From assembly GCA_012845835.1 (NCBI GenBank), contig JABAKD010000005.1:159075-223074 (forward strand): a DNA stretch of 64,000 bases. Direction: 5' to 3'. This stretch comes from Undaria pinnatifida. Its lineage: Eukaryota > Sar > Phaeophyceae > Laminariales > Alariaceae. The position numbers were made by a program, and so were the translations under genes. A model generated the notes under the pieces. That model was not told where the DNA came from, made no database searches, and was given only the letters and a program-made list of their open reading frames with translations. Below are positions 32,120 to 43,330 of the stretch, piece by piece (the stretch's first letter is position 1; each line of letters begins with the position of its first letter).

Positions 32120-32671
32120 TTGCTATTGCTCATGTCGCAAGTTGCACGTCGACCAACGTGTGTCGACAGGGGTGCTGGTACCGCGGCGGCGTTGGGGAGC
32201 GGGCGCCGATTGCTGCGTTTTTTCAAGCTGACGAGCGCCACGAACGGCGCGAAGGAGTCGCCGGTGTTGATGGACAGTAGTAGCGGCGGGGGCGCAAGCG
32301 GTGATGCTGACGTGGTGGTGACGGGAGTTGTGAGCAGGGGTGAGGGTGATGCGTTCGAGCGCAGTGGCGCCCACCTGGTTGTGACGGGAGTTGTGAGCAA
32401 GGGTGAGGGTGGTGCGGGCGCGGGCAGTTTCCCTGACTTGGTTGCGACGGAAGTTGTGAAGGGGCTTGAGGATTTTGAGGGTGCGGGCATTGATACGGAT
32501 GGTGTTTTTCTGACGCTGCAGACGGGATTGGTCCCGCCGATAGGACGCTTATCCACGCTCCCATCTACTGCGCGGGGTTGCGTCCGGCTGTCAGGGAGCC
32601 TGTTCTCCAACACTACCCATCAACTACCCATGGTATTGCCAACCAGGGGGTGTCGTGGGAGGCTCGGATAA
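32120..32671 (+). other. GC-rich 183-codon frame with three 21-residue repeats
   Basis: Three 63-bp units (anchors at 32318, 32381 and 32444) encode VVVTGVVSRGEGD..., LVVTGVVSKGEGG... and LVATEVVKGLEDF..., each 21 residues long. The unit length is a multiple of three. Substitutions between units leave the pattern [LV]V[VA]T[GE]VV intact. Upstream is a basic segment LGSGRRLLRFFKLTSATNGA. The region is markedly richer in GC than its flanks. The minus strand is open too (32116-32613), so the coding strand is not certain. No known domain. Confidence 0.35.
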
Positions 32672-33177
32672 ACCTGAATCGCGTGTCTCTTCACGCGGTG
32701 CCAATTGCCTCCCGCGGCATCTTGAGCCCAGCCTGTGCGGAAGTGGAACAACGAGGAGGCAAGCGCGCGCCGTGTTTGGACATCAAGTGCACGAAGGCTT
32801 ACAGGGTTTCGTGCCTAAGCACGGCGCTTGCCCACCATTGAATATTTCTGACTACATTGACCACCTTCCATTGACGCAAGGATTTACATATCTAAACAAC
32901 CTAAAGTACAGTTTGACATCCCTTGCTCTTGCAATGTTGGCTTGCTTGCCAAGCCTCTTGGTTAATGCAAGAGTGTGCAGTAAACCATCCACAGGGGCAC
33001 AGCCAAGAAACGAACCACCAAGCAAGGAAACGAGTAGAAAAAAATCTTGAACAAATTGTTATTTCGGGCCTCGTGGCGGGTGTGTGTGTGTGGGGGGCGG
33101 GTTGCCTTCCTTGGGCACCCTCGTGGCGATGATAAATATCACCAACAAGCCCGAGCGTAAACTACTGTGAGTTTGAT
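32672..33177 (+). other. Possible continuation of the repeat-bearing gene, or unassigned
   Basis: A 131-codon frame at 32655-33050 includes a hydrophobic stretch (SLTSLALAMLACLPSLLV). Reading frames shift relative to the 32120 frame, so either an intron separates them or they are unrelated. A GT-rich tract (GTGTGTGTGTGGGGGGCGGG) lies near 33080-33100. Confidence 0.25.
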
Positions 33178-33430
33178 CAAGGGCTGTACACGTGTGCGTG
33201 TTCTTCAAGACAAGCCGTGATGTCACCGACTGGCTTTTAGAGATGCTCGTTAAAACATATATGTGCCGTCAGGGGGGTTGCTCTCTACGGCTTCCCCCGA
33301 GATTAAACACCTTGGTCGCTGGATGGGGCAACACATGCTGTCTTGATTTTAGCCAGTTGTTTTTGCTAGAATGACAGAATCTATGTTGCATGATGCATAC
33401 CGCGAGCTCACCTCGTTTGTAACGGAGGTT
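33178..33430 (+). repeat. Dispersed repeat, compact copy of the 7.0-8.0 kb family
   Basis: Contains CACGTGTGCGTGTTCTTCAA, GGGGGGTTGCTCTCTACGGC, CACCTTGGTCGCTGGATGGG and ATCTATGTTGCATGATGCAT. All match the reverse complement of 7.0-8.0 kb in order, but without the ~675-bp spacer found there. Confidence 0.7.
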
Positions 33431-33539
33431 AGTCTACTATTTTCGATACGTATTACCTGTGATTCTGTTTCGCCGCGCAATGAATGTATAATCTACCAGC
33501 GATACACAACTGCATAATAGTCTACTGCCACGCTCTTGA

Positions 33540-35290
33540 GGCACGTTGCCTACAATTATGAATATATGTGTCTACCATACGAGGACATTACATACGAATA
33601 GTAATCAAACGAATAACTCCGGGCGCCCAATGGCTGTACCATGTCGATAGAAAAAATTCGCCTACCCTGTGGAGTGACGGCGAGTGGGTGATGGTGGAGT
33701 CGCCCTGCCAAGTCATTCGACATAACCTACATTGCATGACACTATAGGGTTAGCAATTGATGCGGAAAGGGGTATATTGTCTCTACTCCCATAGTCTAGA
33801 TACATACTTACTGGGACATTGCCAACGAGTTACAGTTTAATTTTAAGAGTAATGCGTGGCGCGCAATGGCTATGGCACACCGTCGGCGAGAAACCCCGCT
33901 GAGTCGCATCCATCGCGTCCTCACAGGTGACGTGACAGAACACTATTTATCACACTTTAATGACACCGATGCAGGTGGGGATCTACTCCGTCTATGCATC
34001 CGTTCTGCATATACCTGCTGGAATAATGACCACGGGTTTCAGTCGTACGTGTAATACCTTGCGCGCAATGGGTTTACGACGATGGCAGCAAGCTTCGACC
34101 CTGAAGAGGCTCGGCAAGTGCGTGAGGGTGGAATCGCCCCCACAGGTCACTTGACAGAACTTACAGTGCATCACACTAACGGGTCACTGATGAATCTACT
34201 CTTTCTCTACTTTTATAATCTAGATACCTCCTGGAATATTATCCACGAAGTATGGTCGCACGAGTAATGCGTGGCGCGCAATCGCTATACCACGCCGCCA
34301 GCGAGCATTGCCGCCTAGGAGTCCCAGCGACCGCGTTAGCCTGGAGTCGCCATCGCAGGTCAAATGACACAGCCGGCATTGAATCACACTATATCATCAC
34401 TGATACAGACAGGGATGGACTCTTTCTCTATCCTGATCGGTGTACCTCCTGTAACGACATCTACGAATTATTGTCGTACGAGCAATGCCGGGGACTCCAT
34501 GGCTGTACCATGCCGCCAGCAACATTCGCTGCTGTGGAGCCGCGGCGAGTGCGCGAGGGTGGAGTTGCCTTCATTACTTATTTGTTGTAACCCACCGTGC
34601 ATCACACAACAGGGTCACTGATGCAGGTACGTATCAACTCTGTCTCTACCTCAAAATCTGGCTAAATATTGGGACAACATAATTATATTTCTTGAACGAG
34701 TAATGCCTTGCGCGCACCGGCTCGTGCCGCGAGCAAGGATCGCCGCTGCGGAGTCACGGCGAGCACGTGACGGTGGAGTCGCTGTCGCAGGAAACGTGGC
34801 AGGACCTACGCTGCAATAAAATATAAGGTCGCTGATGGAGGTGGGAATCTAGCCTGTCTCTACGTCTGTGAACAAGGTGCACACTGGAACATTACATACA
34901 GTTTTAGTTCTACGTATCATGCCTGGCGCGCAATGGCTGTTCGACGCCGCCAGCGAGAACGCCGTTTGTAGGCGCCGCGAGCGCACGAGGGCAGGGTCAC
35001 CGTCACAAGTACCTGGACAGAACCGTCACTGCATTACGCTATAGGATCGCTGATGCGGAGGTGGGTCTACTCTGTCTCTCTTTCGAAAATCCAGACACCT
35101 ACTGGAAAAGTACGCACGACTTATAGCCGGACGAGTAATACCTGGCGCGAAATTGTCATACTATACCGCCAGCGGGAGTCGCCGCGACGTATTCGCGCAG
35201 AGCGGATGACGGTGGAGTTGCCCTCGCAGGTCAATGTACAGAACCTACATTGAACCACACTATAGGGTCACTAATGGAGGTAGGCATGTT
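33540..35290. repeat. ~215-bp satellite, about eight degenerate copies
   Basis: Anchors resembling GGCGCGCAATGGCTGTACCA occur near 33622, 33859, 34060, 34272, 34486, 34710, 34926 and 35146, spaced 201-237 bp. Each unit continues with a CCGCCAGCGAG segment, GGTGGAGTCGCC, AGGTCA..TGACAGAA and CACTATAGGGTCACTGATG, then CTACTCTGTCTCTA. Diverged single units occur at about 6600-6850 (minus) and about 36085-36190 (minus). Short frames within are repeat-derived. Confidence 0.85.
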
Positions 35291-36083
35291 ACATCAAATT
35301 CCCTGGGGTGGTCGAGGCAGATGCTGTCACGTCGATATTCTTGACGTGCATGCTTATATCCCCCACCTTCCTCCCACTTACCCCCTTGGTTTATGTTCAT
35401 GGCGACACCCCCATGTATATACTATGCGTGAGTTTTCCTCTCTGGTCATGACCGAGAGGAACGAATCACCTGGGGGTGGGTGGGTGGGCGGGGGCATTGT
35501 TTGAGGTCAATTGATCCGTAACGCGTACAATGCGACAAGGGCCCATATTTATCCGCGAGAGGGAACTAGCGGGATGGCCCGTGTTGCTATCATACGAACC
35601 GGCCACCTTCCCTGTGTCCGAAATCAGAGACGTTTGTGGAAAAGGATCTATTTTCCCCGACATACAAGCGACTCACGGCGAATGGCATGCACGCGTGCGT
35701 CCCGCCAGATATGGACATTGTAGACAAAGTGTTGCTCCCGATATAAGTAGTCACCACATGAGTAGGCGGGGGGGCACAACGCTCATACGCTGCCCCCTCC
35801 ACCCTCCGTACCGTGTACAGATTTTTCGTTGATTACCCATCTACCTCAAGAGCATAGGCTGCTCGACATATAAAATGACGGCATCATCAAAGTTACCTTG
35901 ACGGGGACGGGGAAGTGTGCGGAGTACCTAGCGAACGTAGCTGTTTGAAGAGTCAATACTTGGAGATCGCGGTGGAGTCACGACGGACGTGGAAGCTCGA
36001 AGTTGGAGTCACTTTTCCTTTTGGGTTGGCTGCCAGTCGAAACAACGAACACTACACTGTAATTTACACATGATCCCAGAGAG
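35291..36083. other. Unassigned region
   Basis: A 100-codon + frame (35530-35832) includes IRERELAGWPVLLSYEPATF, which looks protein-like but is unrecognised. A 70-codon + frame overlaps it. A C-rich/GGGTGG stretch lies near 35475. Nothing else is identified. Confidence 0.35.
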
Positions 36084-36086
36084 TCA

Positions 36087-36398
36087 TGGTGCAGTTGTAT
36101 AAATCATAGTGCATCGGGTACCTATAGATATCCGGGCACGCAACGGCTGTACCGTGACTCCAGCGACCAATCTTTGCACGTGAATGGCAACCGGAGCAGC
36201 GTCAACATGCACTAATGGCAGATGAGGCTGCTCAAGAGTTGACTCATCCTCTTTCTGCCTCTTTTTTTCTTTCAAGGGAAGAAAAAAACGAACAGAGGCA
36301 CATGTACATCTTCCTCTACAGTCGGGGTGGGCATGTGGTCTTGGGAGCATGATTATTGACAGAAACGCGAAACTAGCAAAGGCAAGGACAACCTTCAT
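36087..36398 (-). CDS. Possible small secreted protein (104 residues)
   Basis: From ATG at 36398 the minus frame starts MKVVLAFASFAFLSIIMLPR and continues PHAHPDCRGRCTCASVRFF. A Lys residue, a 16-residue hydrophobic core and a small-residue cleavage region make a good signal peptide. A short Cys cluster and a Lys/Glu-rich segment follow. The C-terminal third is encoded by a diverged unit of the 215-bp satellite, which argues against a conserved gene. The frame extends upstream to 36548, but the internal ATG gives the better N terminus. No family recognised. Confidence 0.25.
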
Positions 36399-39189
36399 CC
36401 TCCTCACTTGTGCGTGACGGTTGAATTGTGCCACCACGTGGGAGGAATTTTTATGTTTGCCAAGCCGACGACGATAGACACCACCGTGGACACTCGGGGG
36501 GCGAGTACTCGAGGGTCGAGTAACCCTCCATCTTGAATGTTGCTCCAACGAACAATTTCTCTGTTGGGGTCTATTTAGGCGACATACGAGAGGAAACGTA
36601 GCTCACAAGCACTGTCCGTGTGCGTCTGAGATACGCACCTAATGCGCTCCGCGGCTGCTGGAGAGTGGTACCCCGTTAGCAGTCGATAGTGCGTCGTTGC
36701 TCTTTCTATCATCGACGCAGAGCTACGTCACTATTCAGGTTCAGCCAGGGCTCTACGCTGAAGACAACTACTTCTTGTTCTCACGTTTGGAGCCGTTGTG
36801 CTGTCTAAGCCCATTGTTTTATCTAATATTGCGAATAGACCGAGTCCCATGGGTGCCCTGTTAGGCACATGTTTCTATTAATTATAGTAGACAGTCGCAA
36901 AGTGTAGGCGTGGGGCTAGGGATCTGTCCTCAGAGTTGACTTTTAGGGATTGATCAAAATGAATCAAACCAAACAAGCTGCTAGGAAGGTACCACAGTGA
37001 TACAGCAGAACCCTAACCCAAGAATGCCGTACGTAGTGCCTCGTGATGAGTCTATTCTACTTTACCTGATTCCCGAATCAATGTTGTACGGGAGTGAAAT
37101 TTCTCTGCTCCGGGGCACACAGTGTCGTTGGCTTGTTCGGCCTGTCACAGAATAACTAGGACAGAGCAGTACCGGTCCTGTGGTGGCCATTACTACAGCA
37201 CAACATGTCGTGTACTAGGGGAAGCACGACGGTGCTTCGTCGCCTCACTCGGTCTTGCTCTATGATGGTTTCTTTCCTATTTTAGATATGATCACGCATG
37301 TGGAGACCACGTCATGATCAACATTACGCGGGCGCGGGGAGGAGGGGAGTAACTCCCCCTCCTTCACCCCTGGAACGCGGTGTTTGATCCCTCCCCCCCC
37401 GCCCCCTCCTCCAGCCCCCCGTTCCCCCGTCTGCTTCATTGGGACACGCATCCACTCTTGGGATGAGATGCCATAGGCAACAAAGAGTGCCATAAAGCAC
37501 GACCTGGCGGGGCCCGAGGACGACGACCCTACGTGAGGGAAATGAGACATTTGGAGGGAGAAGGTGTACGGACCCCGCGCGTGGCAAAGATGATGGACAT
37601 GCCATGAGCCGAAGAACTCCCACAACCGACCCATTTGAACTGGGGGCGGCGGGTCAAACAGATGACTGCTGTGCAGGGCAAATAATAGGCAGCTACGGGT
37701 TCAAGATTACTGAAAAACCATCGTACCTGCGAGCAATAGGTACTCTTCGAGCGGCGGCCAAGGTAGATGGATAGATGCCGATCATATTGGCGAATAGATT
37801 GACTAAGCACGCTTACGATCTGCGTCGTGGAGTACAATTCGCAGAGGCTGGGGAATGCCGGGCGTGCAGAGGTTGAACGAGTAAGAAATTCGCAAGGCCT
37901 GGACATTGACAAAGTTTGCCGTTAGGTCTCGCCTGCCAGGTAACCTGTTGAAGATACATTGGTATGCATGCCCGATTTGCAAGTCCTTACCGCATATATT
38001 TCAGAATGTAGGAGTGGAGCTGCGGTCACGACCCCCTTTGTCCGGTGTGCGCTCAGCATGTCTGTGAGTGTGTGCGTTGGGGGGAGGGGGGTCGTGCTAT
38101 CACGGAGGCAACATATGTTATTTTTTTCTTTTGGTCTATTGTCCTAGGTTGACGGTGCCCCTTAATCCAATAGCGTTGGAATGACACCACTAGTGTTTTA
38201 GTGTTTTAAGGTTTTAGTGTTTTACGACACCATTGATGGCGTAAGCAGACCATGCGTTATACATGGGGTTGCCTTTTGAACTCCTAAATATGATGGGTTG
38301 AGTTTAGGGTAAGTTGAAGAGCTCCTCGTTGAAGGATTTTCGATACATATATAGCGCATGCCAACCATATCATGCGTTTGGGGAGGGGGGGGTCTGTGTA
38401 AACGTGTGATTGTGCGTGTCTACGGCCCCACGATACGGTGGTGACTAATCTCCTCTACGCCTTTCTACCGATTACGTTCAGTATGCTTTTCATTGGGGTG
38501 AAAGCCTCACCCCGTAATGGAATCTGGAAGTGAAGATGCCGAGGCTCGGTTTGCTTCTGAGTTATGGCATGCTTACAACATAAGACGAGAGGATCGCCGC
38601 CGACTCGGGTGTGGCGCACCTGGTACACGACATTATACAGAGTAGGGCGGCGTTTATTTCACTCGAATAGCTCACAGTGGGATTCTTGCCGACGGCAACG
38701 GGCCGAGGTGATAAACGCCCGTTCTAAGGGAAACAGGGGTCACCAGGTACATGTTGTACGCGTACGCGTGGGGATGCGGAACAAGGTTTGCGGTTCTAAA
38801 AGGTCGGTTAGGATGGACGCTTGTAAACGCTGTCCGCATAGTGCAGTAGGTGTCACGCTTCTCGGGGTCTTCCAGATGAAGCCCGCCTCTCCTCGTGACT
38901 TCTAGCAAGTCGTTAAGAGCGGCAGGGTACGGACATGATCTGCGAGCAAATGTGGACGTTAGTTTCAAAATCACGCCGCGGTCGCGATAAGCACACCCTG
39001 CTCTCGTTTCGAATCGGGGGAGCGACAATACCCGTAGCGCGAGAACGCATGTAGAATCAGTGCTTTAGAGAAGAGGGTGGTGGGGGCCCAACACGTGCAA
39101 GGCCTCTACGCACATTATGGTAAAATGTTCGGTAAGGGTGTAACGTAAGCTACTCGTGGCAAGCCTTGGGCAATTTGAACCACTGGAGT
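36399..39189. other. Unassigned 2.8-kb region
   Basis: Minus frames at 37260-37634, 37324-37623 and 37529-37912 overlap each other. They include a Gly-rich part caused by a C-run near 37390-37415 and have no known domain. A + frame at 38564-38905 and a minus frame at 38672-39028 overlap. Short AGTGTTTTA repeats lie at 38185-38225. No gene is recognised. Confidence 0.4.
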
Positions 39190-39970
39190 AAAGTATAGCC
39201 GGGGTACGGCAACAGTAGTCTCAGACTACCTCGGAGTTGGAGTAGTCAAATGGGACCGTCCCATTCGAAGGAGTGTTTACCCGAGACGGTACTAGTTAGG
39301 AATCCGGCCGGTATTATTTTATCGAGAAAGAGAGGTGGCGTATGTATGAGCGAGATACATACGAGATCGCAGGAGGCTGCGATGGGTTTCTCTGGATAAA
39401 GGAGAGAAATTTGTATCCCCACGACCCTAAAAACAACGATGACAACCTAACACGAAAGCTAACCAACAACGGGTAGCATTTTTCTGCACGCAACAAAACA
39501 AAGCAACAGAAACAGCGATGTGTGTCGTGTTTGACAGAGAGAATGCAGCATGTCTGTGTGGGAAATCAAGGCCCCACGGGACTGTAGAAAAACGGTAGAC
39601 GAGCCGCGCAGGACCAGACTTGGTGCAGCTCGGCGCGTGCAGGCTTCAAAGAGCGCGCTTAACGCAAGTGAGTTGCAACTCTTTCGAAAATCTTGTGCAG
39701 CCATGACACGAGGTAGTCCCTGGAATGGCCAGCGAAGTGAGGCATTTCAGCACTTCATTTCCCACCCGCCTGCCCCTAGGTTTTCTTTCGAATGAGCTGA
39801 GGGGGTGGTACGCGTAGCCCGCATTCCGTACATTGATATATTTATGGTATTGCTTATATTTGCTTTGAGTTAGATCGGAAGAGTCCAGTGGTACGGTGCC
39901 ATTCGGAGGATTGGTCACTCGAGACGACTGTAAGTGGTACTAGTTGGGAACCCGGCTGGCATTTTTGGGG
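39190..39970 (-). mobile_element. TRIM-like element with direct terminal repeats, copy 2
   Basis: Read on the minus strand, it begins at about 39965 with GCCAGCCGGGTTCCCAACTA. The block shared with 5.4-5.67 kb (39530-39800 here) follows, then a part similar to the 142-bp unit (39400-39510). It ends with GGATTCCTAACTAGTACCGT and the palindrome GTAGTCTGAGACTAC near 39209-39223. The same palindrome ends copy 1 near 6124-6138. Block order and terminal repeats agree between the two loci. Confidence 0.5.
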
Positions 39971-40990
39971 GTGCTGTTAAGGAGACGTCCCTGACCAGAG
40001 ATGCGGGACTGTTGTGCGGACCCCTGCTGAGCGTTTTGATTGGGGTCCACGTCATCGGGCGTGATCGTGCGGCCCCTGCCGAACAGGTAGCGGCGGCGAT
40101 GTCCGGTGTTCTGGCTGGCGACGGCGGCCCCGGACACGATCGCGTGGGCCTTACTATTAGGGAGTGACTTTTGTGTCGATCGCTGGCGGAGCAAAAACGA
40201 CGCCAACAGCTACCCGAAGAACGCACGGGTTCCGGGGACACGTGCTTGAGGCTCTGGCCGGCGACGAGAGTGTTGCGCGCGACCGTGCGGCATTTGGTTG
40301 TTGAATCGGCAATCGTATGCCTGTACCAGCAATATCCGGCACCTCCATGTCTTGGGTACGAAAACAACCGAAAATTGTCACCGCAGGTTTAGTGTAATCG
40401 TCAAACGGTTAGAGAGCTAACCACACAAATCCTCTGTCCTACCAGATGTAAATAGAACAGTAGAACCATGATACGAGATGACAACATCATAACTCCCCCC
40501 CCATGATTTTGTTACTTACAGTCAAGCACCTCAAGCAAGATACTCCAGCAAATTTGGAACCGTGGTAGACAGGGTTCGATAATGACGTGGTGGAAAATAA
40601 GACTAGGGACTAGCTTTGAGTGAGCCACAACGGCCCCAAGTTGGTCTCCGTGCTCTCCGACATACCAGGCAGGACAGAGGAGCACAACATAAAGCAACAC
40701 GAGGGACCATTATCCACCACCAATGCAGTGGACCATACTCTAAAAAATAGCGTGGATGTTTCCCAGTATCAAACGGGAACGATTTTCGGCCCCATTCTGT
40801 TGCCCATCCAACCGACTGGTGATACTGCTTGTGCTACTTTGCTCTTCTCTCTTGTGCTTCTTGTCTCCCATTGCTTCCACGACCCCCCTCCCCAACCGTA
40901 CCACGACCACTTGTATCGGCATACTAGCATCACCGTAACCCCTATCGATTTCACCGGGTCGAGCGAGCATTGATTACCTCTTGTGGCCCA
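39971..40990. other. Unassigned; GC-rich segment with overlapping frames
   Basis: From 39970 to 40270 the sequence is GC-rich, with open frames on both strands. On +, 39934-40167 encodes LLCGPLLSVLIGVHVIGRDR then AAPAEQVAAAMSGVLAGDGG; on minus, 39915-40367 is Ser/Arg/Pro-rich. The + product looks better but starts inside the TRIM-like repeat. A + frame at 40620-40973 is unrecognised. Confidence 0.3.
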
Positions 40991-41150
40991 AGCTGGCCGG
41001 CCGTCCACAGCTGCCTACACCACCCATGGCCTAATACTGTACTGGTATGTCATCGCCCACACCACCTCCGGCCCAGTGTTGTATGTAACATCCCTCACCA
41101 CCATCGGCCCCAAATTGTGCTCGGCTGCCCACACCAGCCCCGGCTCATGA
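40990..41150 (-). repeat. ~42-bp degenerate repeat, about four copies
   Basis: Units such as CACACCACCTCCGGCCCAGT and CTCACCACCATCGGCCCCAA recur about every 42 bp. On the minus strand they read as ~14-residue repeats (GPMVVRDVTYNT, then GPEVVWAMTYQYS). The period is a multiple of three. The minus frame 41015-41197 is therefore a candidate fragment of a repeat protein, unrecognised. Confidence 0.55.
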
Positions 41151-41888
41151 CGTTGCTGCTGCTGCTCCGTAGGTTTCGGCGGCGGCACACCCGGCACCTT
41201 CCCCCGACATCACACTATATTTGCCTCAGCGTCGGCTGCTTCCCAACCCATTGGCTCGCCATCAATATTCGCTCTTACAGCGTCAATTTCTCGTTGATCT
41301 CTTTAAACGAAAGCCGAAGCAGCTAACCCCCCTCTGGAATTGCAGCACACCTCCAGCAGCTCCGGGCCCCCGGCGGGTCGACACGATAATCGGCTTGTTC
41401 AAAACTGCTGTAGTGACGTGAACTGTAATATCTCGAGGGTTGACCCGATGCCGCAGGCAAAAGGGTAGTATAAGCAATATATGGTGTCACCATCAAACCA
41501 CACACGTGCGTATCGTAATTTTTCCTCTCGGATCTTCGCAAATTTTAGGCGAGAAGACTCTACACCGCGGCATCGTACATATACGAGTGAGCCGTACCTT
41601 GTTGTCAGAGACTCCGTTCGACCGTACGTACGGACGGTGTTACTGGTTTTTATTCTTCTTCACACGCTTTTTCTTTCCAGTATTTGGACAAGCCGTGGTC
41701 AAAGGTGTCGTCCCTTCTTCCCCCCCGGTTCTTGCCTTCAACTTTTATCGTGCATAGGGTTCAGCATTCACACTGATCGTCGATTTTTCATCGAGTGTTG
41801 CTAGCTCACGCTTTCGCGCTTTCCGCAAATCAATTTGTGCACAAGAAAAAGTCCCAACGAGTTTATACGAGTATGCACTCAACGGGGC
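41151..41888. other. Unassigned region
   Basis: Overlapping frames (+ 40970-41326, + 41440-41757, + 41481-41804, - 41283-41541) without known domains. Nothing repeated was noticed. Confidence 0.35.
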
Positions 41889-41965
41889 TCGAACTCACGA
41901 CACTGACTTATACCAGGCTCGAGGATAACCGGGTACACCACCGGGGCGACCGACTGGATCTAACC
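41889..41965 (-). repeat. tRNA-derived SINE-like unit, copy 1
   Basis: On the minus strand it begins GGTCGCCCCGGTGGTGTACC. It has an A-box-like TGGTGTACCCGG and a B-box-like GAGTTCGAGCCCC about 45 bases later. The head GGTCGCCCCGGTGGT is identical to that at 49.5 kb. A proper acceptor stem and T arm do not form, so it is not a functional tRNA gene. Confidence 0.6.
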
Positions 41966-42608
41966 CCCGGGTCGTGTATAGGCATCAGAGACTGCCTCCG
42001 CAAGCACGTCATCTATCTCAAACCTATAAATATATAAAAAATGGTTCCCCGTATAACAACGCGAAAAAACACAATGAATTCCCGTCAACCAGTATCTGAA
42101 ACCGTAGTATCAAGAACAGGAAAGGGATGGAGAAAAACAGCGCAGGTGGGGGGAAGAGGTTCCCAGGAAAGCACCAATACTAATGGCCGTTTGCAGGGTC
42201 AAGTGAAATAATGTATAGCGTTTTATTGGTTCTTGCCTGGTCGTCCTGGGCATCCCCCACCCCCATGCTTTGCTTTTGCAACTTTATTTCATGTAGTTCG
42301 GTTCCATTTCATTTGGTTGTAGACCAATCTGTCGTGACTTCATTCTTTCTTTCTTGCCCTTCTTCATTTTCTTCCTTGCACGGGTTCTGGTGCGCTGGCC
42401 TCCACGTGGTTTGCCCTCGGATTAACTTCGTTCGGCCTTGCAAAACCAAGCCACCTGTGTTCGCAATGAGCAATGTCTTCCTACTCGGTGATCATAGAGC
42501 TCGTCGCCATAAGCGGAAGCATCGGCGCTAACGCTGGTTGTTATGTCGAATACAGAACAGATGCGTGGAAATTATGTTCAATATGAATAGAACACACTGC
42601 AATTCCAC
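41966..42608. other. Unassigned region
   Basis: A 106-codon + frame (42211-42531) is rich in Ser, Cys and Phe. It ends in a basic RRHKRKHRR run and has no recognised domain. Near 42597-42650 lies the perfect palindrome GATATACCTGGTATATC (about 42632-42648). Confidence 0.35.
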
Positions 42609-43091
42609 TTGCAACACTTGAACACAATGATATACCTGGTATATCACACACCACGACAAACGTTCGAGTGTGTGTTCTTCCAACCATCTTACGCACACTC
42701 TGCAACCACACAGAACAACACCAGTACGACACTCGCCCACTGGACCATGGTGTGTCTCCCTCCTGTCCGTTGTATTGGTGTTATGACGACACGGACACCT
42801 TCCGAGTCCGTAATGGAGATCGTGTCTGAAAGCGATGGTCGCTTTCAAGAAACCCTCGTCAAAATCGAGACGAGTCCAAATAATATAGCGATACTGGGTC
42901 TTGATCGTACTGACTTTCGAAGGTTTTCGCTACCACCGGAATGTCGGTTGAACGAAAGGACATTCCTAGGGTTAGGAATACACTTACTCTTATATTCCGA
43001 CGCCTCCTACTCTTTTTTCCAGAAAACTTCTCAAACAAAGTACAGGCGATCGCGGTCGTTTTGGACTGCATTTAGATTCATCCCACCGTAG
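42609..43091 (+). other. Unrecognised 160-codon frame ending at a MITE
   Basis: The middle of the product (MEIVSESDGRFQETLVKIET, then NNIAILGLDRTDFRRFSLPP) has a coding-like composition. The frame ends 13 bp inside the palindromic MITE at 43079, so a former 3' part may have been displaced by that insertion. No known family. Confidence 0.25.
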
Positions 43092-43330
43092 GGGTTGCAG
43101 TTGCATGATTGCGCCAAAAAGTCCCTGGGCGATTGAGTTCCTCATGTGAGGAACTGCCGGTCCATGAAGAAATTTCACGAGTACATTATATTTTTTAGAC
43201 TAAGGTATAGAAGCTTGGTCTGGTTGTGCGAACGAATGCCTTCGAAGTCATTTTTCGGGTGAGATATTGAGTTCCTCATGTGAGGAGCTCAGGGACTGAT
43301 CTGACGATGCTGCAAGTCTACCGTGGGATG
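43079..43330. mobile_element. Palindromic MITE (family M2), ~252 bp
   Basis: Ends are CATCCCACCGTAG (43079) and CTACCGTGGGATG (to 43330), inverted with one mismatch. The arms also share TTGCAG and AGTCCCTG. Each arm carries an internal palindrome: AGTTCCTCATGTGAGGAACT at 43136-43155 and GAGTTCCTCATGTGAGGAGCTC-like at 43269-43290 (first 20 bases GAGTTCCTCATGTGAGGAGC). No coding interior. No clear target-site duplication. Confidence 0.75.
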
